A stretch of DNA of 64,000 nucleotides from Kineosporia rhizophila (GTDB taxonomy: Bacteria > Actinomycetota > Actinomycetes > Actinomycetales > Kineosporiaceae), in assembly GCF_021277265.1 (NCBI RefSeq), contig NZ_JAJSOH010000002.1, positions 434,001 to 498,000 on the forward strand. Reading direction: 5' to 3'. The notes below the pieces were generated by a model. It was not told where the DNA came from. It searched no databases and worked only from the letters and a program-made list of their open reading frames with translations. Shown here one piece after another: positions 8,354 to 14,909 of the stretch (its first letter is position 1; each line of letters begins with the position of its first letter). Position numbers and translations under genes: made by a program.

Positions 8354-8359
8354 TAGTCT
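8354..8359 (+). promoter_or_regulatory. -10 element TAGTCT of the MgtE/CBS gene
   Basis: TANNNT hexamer ending 7 nt before GTG 8367; the gene has no ribosome binding site, so the mRNA is probably leaderless. Confidence 0.5.
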
Positions 8360-8366
8360 GAGGCGC

Positions 8367-9650
8367 GTGAGCGCTGCCGCGAATCGCGTGTTCGTCGCGC
8401 GGATGGCCGGGCTGGCCGTCTTCGATCCGCTCGGCGACCAGGTCGGCCGGGTCCGCGACGTCATCGTCATGTTCCGCCCCGGCAAGCCGACCCGCGTGGT
8501 CGGGCTGGTGGTCGAGGTGGTCGGCCGCCGCCGGGTGTTCCTGCCGATGACCCGGGTGACCAACATCGACGCCGGTCAGGTGATCACCACCGGGCTGGTC
8601 AACATGCGCCGCTTCGAGCAGCGCCCGACCGAGACGCTGGTCCTGGGCGAGCTGCTCGACCGCACCGTCACGTTCCGGGAGGACGGCGGCCAGGTCACCA
8701 TCGAGGACGTGGCCATGCAGGCCAACCGGGCCAAGGAGTGGCGGCTGTGCCGGGCCTACGTGCGCCGGGTGCGGCAGGGCCGGTTCGCCCGCAAGGGTGA
8801 AGCCTTCGTCGTCGACATCGACGCGCTGGAGGGCTTCGGCATCGTCGAGGAACGCCAGGGTGCGGCCAACCTGCTGGCCGCCTTCGACGGGCTGAAGGCC
8901 GCCGACCTGGCCGAGGTGATCCACGAACTGGCCCCCAAGCGCCGTCATGAGGTGGCCTCGGCGCTGACCGACGACCGGCTCGCCGACGTGCTGGAGGAAC
9001 TGCCCGAGGAGGTCCAGGTCGAGCTGCTGACCGAGCTGGAGTCGGGCCGGGCGGCCGACGTGCTCGAGGCGATGCAGCCCGACGACGCCGCCGACCTGCT
9101 CTCCGAACTGCCGCTGGACCAGCGCGACCAGCTGCTGGAACTGATGGAGCCGGACGAGGCCGAGGACGTGCGCCGGCTGCTGGCCTACGGCGACGACACG
9201 GCCGGTGGCCTGATGACCCCCGAGCCGGTGGTGCTGCCGCCGGACGCGGCGATCGCCGAGGCGCTGGCCCGGGTGCGGCGGGCCGAGCTGTCCTCCGCGC
9301 TGGCCGCCGCGGTGTTCGTCTGCCGGCCCCCGCTGGAGACCCCGACCGGCAAGTTCCTCGGCATGGTGCACATCCAGCGGATGCTCCGCGAGCCGCCGTC
9401 CCAGCTGCTCGGCCGGATCGTGGACAAGGACGTGAAGAGCCTGCCCGCCGACGCCACGCTGGAGCAGGTGGCCCGGCACCTGGCGCACTACAACCTGGTC
9501 TCGGTGCCGGTCACCGACGCCCAGGGCCGGCTGATCGGCGCGGTCACCGTCGACGACGTCCTGGACCACCTGCTGCCCGACCACTGGCGGGAGGATCCGG
9601 CCGACCTGCGCGACGTCGGTATGACCGGGGAGATCCCGCGTGTCGGCTGA
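8367..9650 (+). CDS. MgtE-N/CBS domain protein without transport domain
   Basis: A 427-residue protein with, in order, a PRC-barrel-like N-terminus (to about residue 120), an MgtE_N superhelix rich in ADLAEVIHEL- and ADVLEELP-type repeats (about 165-280), and a CBS pair (about 285-415) including TAGGLMTPEPVVL and LVSVPVTDAQGRLIGAVTVDDV. It ends where MgtE transporters would begin their membrane segments, so it is the cytosolic Mg2+/nucleotide sensor half only. It overlaps the DUF1003 membrane protein gene by 11 bp, suggesting that the two proteins work together, perhaps in Mg2+ homeostasis (inference). I recall the same pair near mrp in mycobacteria. Confidence 0.82.
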   Translation: MSAAANRVFVARMAGLAVFDPLGDQVGRVRDVIVMFRPGKPTRVVGLVVEVVGRRRVFLPMTRVTNIDAGQVITTGLVNMRRFEQRPTETLVLGELLDRTVTFREDGGQVTIEDVAMQANRAKEWRLCRAYVRRVRQGRFARKGEAFVVDIDALEGFGIVEERQGAANLLAAFDGLKAADLAEVIHELAPKRRHEVASALTDDRLADVLEELPEEVQVELLTELESGRAADVLEAMQPDDAADLLSELPLDQRDQLLELMEPDEAEDVRRLLAYGDDTAGGLMTPEPVVLPPDAAIAEALARVRRAELSSALAAAVFVCRPPLETPTGKFLGMVHIQRMLREPPSQLLGRIVDKDVKSLPADATLEQVARHLAHYNLVSVPVTDAQGRLIGAVTVDDVLDHLLPDHWREDPADLRDVGMTGEIPRVG

Positions 9651-10518
9651 GAGCAGGAAGAGCGTCCGTAAGCCGGCCGAGCGCCGCAAGCCGGCCGAGC
9701 GCCGCAAGCCGGCCGAGCGCCGTAAACCGGCCGACGCCCGGCCCGTCGAGCGAGAACGCGAACGCGACGAGCCGGGCGGTCTGAGCAGCCGCCTGAAGCG
9801 CTGGCAGCAGCAGTTCGTCTCCGGGTTCGAGAGCCGCGGCAGCGAGCTGGACACCCCGCTGGACGCCTCCCGGCGCAACCGGCGCAGCGGGCCCCCGGTC
9901 GACGCCGAGCGGTTCGGCCGGGCCTCGGAGAAGTTCGCCCGGTTCATGGGCACGGCCACGTTCCTGGTCGGCATGTCGGTGTTCGTGTTCGGCTGGCTGA
10001 CCTGGAACTGGCTGGCCCCGGAGAACCTGCAGTTCGACCCGCGCCGGCTGAACTTCACGCTGATGACCCTGATCCTGAGCCTGCAGGCCTCCTACGCGGC
10101 GCCGCTGATCCTGCTGGCCCAGAACCGGCAGGCCGACCGCGACCGGGTGGCCGCCGAGCAGGACCGGGACCGGGCCGAGCGGGCGCTGGCCGACACCGAG
10201 TACCTGGCCCGGGAGGTGGCCGCCCTGCGGATCGCGCTGGGCGAGGTGGCCACCCGGGACTTCGTCCGCTCCGAACTGCGCAGCCTGCTCGAGGAGTACC
10301 GGCCGGCCGGTGACGGCGAGGAGAAACCCCGCTCGGCCAAGAAGAAGAGCACAGCCGGCAAGACCCCGAAGTCACCGAAAGAAGTCAGGCCGGCCTCGAA
10401 CGGCTCACCCAACGGCACCCGGCCGGCCCCGGCCGGAACCGCTCGCGACGGTGTGCAGCCGGAGGATCACCGTTCCGGCTTAACAAACGACGCAGTGGTG
10501 CCGACAGAGAGTTCGTGA
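9640..10518 (+). CDS. DUF1003 membrane protein
   Basis: A 292-residue protein from GTG 9640. The N-terminus is basic and repetitive (four AERRKP-type units). Two membrane segments follow (about residues 106-125 and 138-160), with the DUF1003 signature LSLQASYAAPLILLAQNRQADRDR, then an Arg/Glu-rich coiled region and a Lys/Pro-rich tail. Function of the family is unknown. Translational coupling on both sides (11-bp overlap with the MgtE/CBS gene, 4-bp GTGA overlap with pilB) makes a three-gene operon. Confidence 0.82.
   Translation: MSAESRKSVRKPAERRKPAERRKPAERRKPADARPVERERERDEPGGLSSRLKRWQQQFVSGFESRGSELDTPLDASRRNRRSGPPVDAERFGRASEKFARFMGTATFLVGMSVFVFGWLTWNWLAPENLQFDPRRLNFTLMTLILSLQASYAAPLILLAQNRQADRDRVAAEQDRDRAERALADTEYLAREVAALRIALGEVATRDFVRSELRSLLEEYRPAGDGEEKPRSAKKKSTAGKTPKSPKEVRPASNGSPNGTRPAPAGTARDGVQPEDHRSGLTNDAVVPTESS
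9667..9738 (+). repeat. four 18-bp tandem repeats
   Basis: Units of the type CGCAAGCCGGCCGAGCGC, encoding RKPAER, start at 9667, 9685, 9703 and 9721; the last is diverged. They lie in the basic N-terminal tail of the DUF1003 protein. Confidence 0.9.
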
Positions 10519-12440
10519 CGACGACCCCTCCGGGCGCCGGGGTGAATGCCGGCGTACCTCGCCAGCCCGGTCCGTCGCCACAGGCTGGGCGACGCCGGCT
10601 GGGCGACGTGCTGGTCGAGTCCGGGCTGCTGAAGCCCGAGCAGCTCGAGCACGCGCTGAACGAGCAGCGTCGCCCGGACGCCCCCCGGCGCCGGCTCGGC
10701 CAGGTGGTCTCCGACCTCGGCTACGCCACCGAGCGCGACGTCGCCGAGGCCCTGGCCAAGTTGCTGGGCCTGCAGATCGTCGACCTCTCGCGCACGATGC
10801 CGGCCCCCGACGTGGTGCGCCTCCTGCCCCGCGCGGTCGCCGAGCGCACCCGCGTCCTGGTGCTCGACCGCACCCCCAAGGGCCTGCTGGTGGCCGCCAC
10901 CGACCCGACCAACGTGCTCGCGCTGGACGACGTGAAGCTGTACACGCGCAGCGCGGACATCACCGTGATGGTGGCCACCGACAGCCAGATCCGCGACCAG
11001 CTGGCCCGGGCCTGGTCGCTGGGCTCGGACTCGGCCGCGGTCTCGATGGCCGAGGAGAGCGTCGAGGAGGACGAGGCCGACCTCTCCTCGATGGGCGCGA
11101 CCGACGACGACGCGCCGATCGTCAAGCTGGTGAACCGGATCTTCGGTGACGCCGTGCGGCTGCGGGCCTCCGACATCCACGTCGAGGTGCAGCGCGACGT
11201 GCTGCGGGTGCGCTACCGGATCGACGGCGTGCTGCGCGACGTGATGAACGCCCCGCGCCGGATCGCCACCTCGGTGATCAGCCGGATCAAGATCATGTCG
11301 GGTCTGGACATCTCCGAGCGCCGGATCCCGCAGGACGGCCGCACCCGGATCGTGGTCGAGACCATGGCGATCGACTGCCGGATCAGCACGCTGCCCAGCC
11401 TGCACGGCGAGAAGGTGGTCATCCGGCTGCTGACCCGCGGCGACGAGGTGCCCAGCCTGGCCGCGCTGGGGTTCGAGCCCCGGCAGCTGGCCGACTTCGA
11501 GGCCTCGCTGAACGTGCCGCAGGGGCTGGTGCTGATCACCGGCCCGACCGGCTCGGGCAAGACCAACACCCTGTACTCCGCGATCGCGCAGATCAGCGAT
11601 CCGGAGAAGAACATCGTCACGCTCGAGGACCCGGTCGAGGTGCAGCTGCCGGGGATCACCCAGGTCGGTGCGAACGCCAAGATCGGGATGACCTTCGCGG
11701 CCGGCCTGCGCTCGATCCTGCGGCAGGACCCGGACATCATCCTGGTCGGTGAGGTCCGGGACGAGGAGACCGCCGAACTGGCGCTGACCGCCTCGATCAC
11801 CGGTCACCTGGTGCTGACCACGCTGCACACCAACTCCGCGGTGGCCGCGCTGACCCGGCTGGTCGACATGGGGGTCGAGCCGTTCCTCGTGGCCTCGTCG
11901 CTGACCTGCGCGATCGCCCAGCGACTGGTGCGCACGCCGTGCGCGAACTGCATCGCCCCCTACCGGCCCGACGCCGACACGCTGACCGTGCTCGGGCTGC
12001 TGCCCAGCGACCTCGAGGGGGCCACCCCGATGAAGGGCACCGGCTGCCCGGAGTGCGGCGGCACCGGCTACAAGGGCCGGACCGCCGTGTACGAGGTGCT
12101 GGTGGTGGACAGCACCATGCGCAAGGTTCTGATGACCGACGCCAGCGAGTCGGCGATCTCCGCAGCCGCGCGCAAGGCCGGGATGTCCACCCTGCGGATG
12201 TCCGGCCTGCAGAAGGCCCGGGAGGGCAAGACCACCTACGAAGAGGTCGTCCGGGTCACGCACTCCGACAGCGGCGAGGTGCGGGCCTGCCCCGCGTGCG
12301 GCAAGCACGTCGAGGCGGACATGATCGTCTGCCCGTACTGCGCGACCAACCTCGACCGGGGCCACTGCCAGAGCTGCGGAAGGACGGTCGAGCCGGACTG
12401 GAACACCTGCCCGTACTGCCGGGCCGGTCTACCTCACTAG
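10515..12440 (+). CDS. type IV pilus/type II secretion-type ATPase (PilB/GspE) with C-terminal zinc ribbons
   Basis: A 641-residue hexameric-type traffic ATPase. The MshEN-like N-domain is at about residues 25-170, with LGDVLVESGLLKPEQLEHAL. The ATPase core has Walker A GPTGSGKT (343-350), the Asp box DPDIILVGEVRDEETA, the His box HTNSA and a CANC...CPEC zinc loop. An added tail from C592 to C639 contains four CxxC knuckles (CPAC, CPYC, CQSC, CPYC), that is, two zinc ribbons, which ordinary PilB lacks. GTG 10515 overlaps the DUF1003 stop as GTGA. No pilin, PilC or PilT gene is nearby, so the partner machine is encoded elsewhere or the protein has another role. Confidence 0.88.
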   Translation: MTTTPPGAGVNAGVPRQPGPSPQAGRRRLGDVLVESGLLKPEQLEHALNEQRRPDAPRRRLGQVVSDLGYATERDVAEALAKLLGLQIVDLSRTMPAPDVVRLLPRAVAERTRVLVLDRTPKGLLVAATDPTNVLALDDVKLYTRSADITVMVATDSQIRDQLARAWSLGSDSAAVSMAEESVEEDEADLSSMGATDDDAPIVKLVNRIFGDAVRLRASDIHVEVQRDVLRVRYRIDGVLRDVMNAPRRIATSVISRIKIMSGLDISERRIPQDGRTRIVVETMAIDCRISTLPSLHGEKVVIRLLTRGDEVPSLAALGFEPRQLADFEASLNVPQGLVLITGPTGSGKTNTLYSAIAQISDPEKNIVTLEDPVEVQLPGITQVGANAKIGMTFAAGLRSILRQDPDIILVGEVRDEETAELALTASITGHLVLTTLHTNSAVAALTRLVDMGVEPFLVASSLTCAIAQRLVRTPCANCIAPYRPDADTLTVLGLLPSDLEGATPMKGTGCPECGGTGYKGRTAVYEVLVVDSTMRKVLMTDASESAISAAARKAGMSTLRMSGLQKAREGKTTYEEVVRVTHSDSGEVRACPACGKHVEADMIVCPYCATNLDRGHCQSCGRTVEPDWNTCPYCRAGLPH

Positions 12441-12994
12441 CTGCGCTGCTTGATCAGCAGACCGAGCTGGTGGCCGACCTCCTCGGACAGCGCGCGCAGC
12501 TCCCGGACGTCCTCGTCGGCCCAGTTCCGGGGCTTGTGGTCGATCGCGCAGAGCGCCCCCACCACCTGGCCGTCGTCGCCGGCGACCAGCGGCACGCCCG
12601 CGTAGGCGATCACCCCGAGCTCCATGATCGCCAGGTTCTTCTTCACCAGCGGGTCGTCGTGGGCGTTGGCCACCACGAACGGCTCGCCCGAGGTGACCAC
12701 GTGCTGGCAGAACGAGTGGGTCAGCGGCGTCCAGCGCTCGGACATCCACGGCTCGGCCAGCCCGAAGGCGCCGGGCAGGGCCTGGCCCTCCGTGTCGACC
12801 AGCGAGATCAGCGCCACCGGGCTGCCCAGGCGGTTCGCCGTGCGCAGGCACAGCTCGTCGAGGCCGGGTACTGCGCCCGCCGGTAGCGGGGTTCGTGGCG
12901 GGAGCTCCACCACACCTCCAAGTTCGTACGCCCGGCCCGTTCCCCCAGCCGATCGCGTTCCCGTGCACCAAGGGCTCCCCCGGTCCGGCACCAT
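12437..12994 (-). CDS. GAF domain protein
   Basis: Up to 185 residues with one GAF domain (about 45-180) of the type seen next to sensor kinases: VALISLVDTEGQ, SFCQHVV, GVIAYAGVPLV and GALCAIDHKPRNW. GAF domains bind small ligands or chromophores; no output domain is present. The start is uncertain. ATG 12994 has GGAGG only one base away, and a GTG pair near 12914 has the same problem, so the true N-terminus may be shorter. Its stop overlaps the pilB stop on the other strand by 4 bp. A partner kinase is not adjacent. Confidence 0.75.
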   Translation of the reverse strand: MVPDRGSPWCTGTRSAGGTGRAYELGGVVELPPRTPLPAGAVPGLDELCLRTANRLGSPVALISLVDTEGQALPGAFGLAEPWMSERWTPLTHSFCQHVVTSGEPFVVANAHDDPLVKKNLAIMELGVIAYAGVPLVAGDDGQVVGALCAIDHKPRNWADEDVRELRALSEEVGHQLGLLIKQRS

Positions 12995-13087
12995 CCTCCG
13001 GCAGATCCGGCAATTGCGCGCGCTGAATCGTTATCAACCACCTTCCGGGCGGGTACCCGCCGGTGCTGAGGCCCCCGCGCAGCGTCA

Positions 13088-13093
13088 TACAGT
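13088..13093 (+). promoter_or_regulatory. -10 element TACAGT of mrp
   Basis: Ends 6 nt before ATG 13100; there is no ribosome binding site, so the transcript is probably leaderless. Confidence 0.5.
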
Positions 13094-13099
13094 GGCGGT

Positions 13100-14230
13100 A
13101 TGACAGCGCCGCTGCTCGATGCCGTCCACGCCGCCCTCGCCACGGTCAACGATCCCGAGATCCGCCGTCCGATCACCGAACTCGACATGGTCGAGTCGGT
13201 CGACGTCGACGGCGGCACGGTCCGGGTCCGGATCCTCCTGACGGTGGCCGGCTGTCCGATGCGCGACCGGCTGACGCAGGACACGAAGGCCGCGGTGGGC
13301 GCTGTGACCGGTGTCTCAGAGGTCGTGGTCGACCTGGGCGTGATGTCCGACCAGCAGCGCGGCGACCTGCGCGACAAACTGCGCGGCGGTCAGGTCACCA
13401 AGGAGAACCCGTTCACCCGGCCCGGCTCCCTGACCCGGATCTACGCCGTCGCCTCGGGCAAGGGCGGGGTGGGCAAGTCGTCGGTCACGGTCAACCTGGC
13501 CGCGGCGATGGCCGCCGAAGGGCTTTCGGTGGGCGTGCTGGACGCCGACGTCTACGGCTTCTCGGTGCCCCGCATGCTCGGCGTCGACCGGCCGCCGACC
13601 CGGATGGACGACATGATCCTGCCGCCCATCTCGCAGGACGTGAAGGTCATCTCGATCGGCATGTTCGTGCCGGGCAACCAGCCGGTGGTCTGGCGGGGGC
13701 CGATGCTGCACCGCGCGCTCGAGCAGTTCCTGACCGACGTGTTCTGGGGCGACCTCGACGTGCTCCTGCTCGACCTGCCGCCGGGCACCGGCGACATCGC
13801 GATCAGCGTGGCCCAGCTGCTGCCGAGCGCGGAGATCCTGGTGGTCACCACGCCGCAGCAGGCCGCCGCCGAGGTGGCCGAGCGGGCCGGGTCGATCGCC
13901 CTGCAGACCAAGCAGCAGGTGATCGGCGTGGTCGAGAACATGTCCTGGCTGGAGCAGCCCGACGGCACCCGGCTGGAGATCTTCGGCTCCGGCGGCGGGC
14001 AGGCGGTGGCCGACTCGCTGGGTGAGGCGATCGGTGCGCCGGTGCCGCTGCTCGGGCAGATCCCGCTCGACGTCTCGCTGCGTGAGGGTGGCGACGGTGG
14101 CGTTCCGGTGGTCCGGTCCAACCCCGACAGCGCGGCGGCGCAGGCGCTCACCGTGGTGGCGCGCAAGCTGGCCAAGCGGGCCCGCGGGCTGGCCGGCCGG
14201 TCGCTCGGGCTCACGCCCGCGGGTCGCTGA
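13100..14230 (+). CDS. mrp: Mrp/NBP35-type ATP-binding iron-sulfur carrier
   Basis: A P-loop ATPase of 376 residues. An N-terminal MIP18/DUF59 domain (about 1-95, with VNDPEIRRPI and VAGCPMRD) is followed by a deviant Walker A GKGGVGKSSV, then DADVYGFSVPRM and DLPPGTGD. The family delivers Fe-S clusters to apoproteins. The usual C-terminal CxxC after ENMSW is absent here (ENMSWLEQPDGTRLEIFG), as I recall for other actinobacterial homologues, so cluster binding may differ. It is convergent with tatB, and two hairpins separate them. Confidence 0.9.
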   Translation: MTAPLLDAVHAALATVNDPEIRRPITELDMVESVDVDGGTVRVRILLTVAGCPMRDRLTQDTKAAVGAVTGVSEVVVDLGVMSDQQRGDLRDKLRGGQVTKENPFTRPGSLTRIYAVASGKGGVGKSSVTVNLAAAMAAEGLSVGVLDADVYGFSVPRMLGVDRPPTRMDDMILPPISQDVKVISIGMFVPGNQPVVWRGPMLHRALEQFLTDVFWGDLDVLLLDLPPGTGDIAISVAQLLPSAEILVVTTPQQAAAEVAERAGSIALQTKQQVIGVVENMSWLEQPDGTRLEIFGSGGGQAVADSLGEAIGAPVPLLGQIPLDVSLREGGDGGVPVVRSNPDSAAAQALTVVARKLAKRARGLAGRSLGLTPAGR

Positions 14231-14247
14231 GAAGAACCGAACTTGAA

Positions 14248-14300
14248 GACGTTCGTGGGCACCCAGGGCGCGACGGCGGCGGTCGGTGCCCACGAACGTC
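14248..14300. terminator. hairpin after mrp
   Basis: A 16-bp perfect stem, GACGTTCGTGGGCACC (14248-14263) with its complement (14285-14300), and a 21-nt loop. It has no long T-tract but is followed by TCTAGTT. The stem is related to those at 4140 and 53971. Confidence 0.65.
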
Positions 14301-14327
14301 TCTAGTTGGAAGCTCTGGATCGCTGGT

Positions 14328-14371
14328 GACATGAGTCAGGCCCGGGAATCCTCCCGGGCCTGACTCATGTC
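14328..14371. terminator. bidirectional terminator between mrp and tatB
   Basis: A 20-bp perfect GC-rich stem (14328-14347 with 14352-14371) and a 4-base loop, placed between two convergent genes. T-tracts are weak, as is common in high-GC actinomycetes. Confidence 0.75.
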
Positions 14372-14380
14372 TGAGGTCGT

Positions 14381-14815
14381 TCAGGTGGCGTCCGTGTCGA
14401 ACGCCGGGGTGCCGTTCGGATCGGCCGGCTTGGAATCCGCCGCCGAGCGCGACGGGGTGCTCTCGGCCGGACCTCGCGAGCTCTTCTTCTGTTCGAAGTC
14501 GGGCGTGAGGTCTTCCTTGTTGTAGCCGTTGTCCTTCAGGCCGAGCGGATCGTCCGGGTCCCACGCGTCGGACAGGGCGTCGCGCACGATCCTGCGCGGG
14601 TCGTACTGCCGCGGGTCGAGCTTCTGCCAGTCGATCTCGTCGAACTCCGGCCCGATCTCCTCGCGCACCTGCTTCGAGGCACCCTGAGCCATCCGCCGGA
14701 GCTCACGCACCATGCGGGCCAGGCCCTGGGCGTACTCCGGCAGCCGTTCCGGGCCGAGGACGACCGCAGCCACCGCCAGCAGGACGATGAACTCGGCCGG
14801 ATTGATACCGAACAC
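14381..14815 (-). CDS. tatB: twin-arginine translocase subunit TatB
   Basis: A 144-residue membrane-anchored protein. The single N-terminal segment (about residues 6-21, ending with the conserved LGPERLPEYA) is followed by an amphipathic helix (GLARMVRELRRMAQG) and a hydrophilic, disordered C-terminus. It recognises twin-arginine signals together with TatC, which is not in this window. GTG 14815 is the start. It lies 94 bp after htrA in the same direction, completing the sigE-rseA-htrA-tatB order known in mycobacteria. Confidence 0.9.
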   Translation of the reverse strand: MFGINPAEFIVLLAVAAVVLGPERLPEYAQGLARMVRELRRMAQGASKQVREEIGPEFDEIDWQKLDPRQYDPRRIVRDALSDAWDPDDPLGLKDNGYNKEDLTPDFEQKKSSRGPAESTPSRSAADSKPADPNGTPAFDTDAT

Positions 14816-14909
14816 AACGCGAGACTAGGCGGTGCCGGGCGGAACTCCAACCGCCCGGTATCCCGATCCGGCCGCAACTTTCCCGCGCCCGGCCGCCCGG
14901 CTGTGACAC

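Noticed and set aside
8142..10058. 638-codon minus-strand frame over the MgtE/CBS and DUF1003 genes
   Set aside because: Shadow of real plus-strand genes; no motif, and the codon third-position pattern favours the plus strand.
11465..11485. tRNA T-loop-like GGTTCGAGCCCC
   Set aside because: Lies inside the pilB frame and has no cloverleaf around it.
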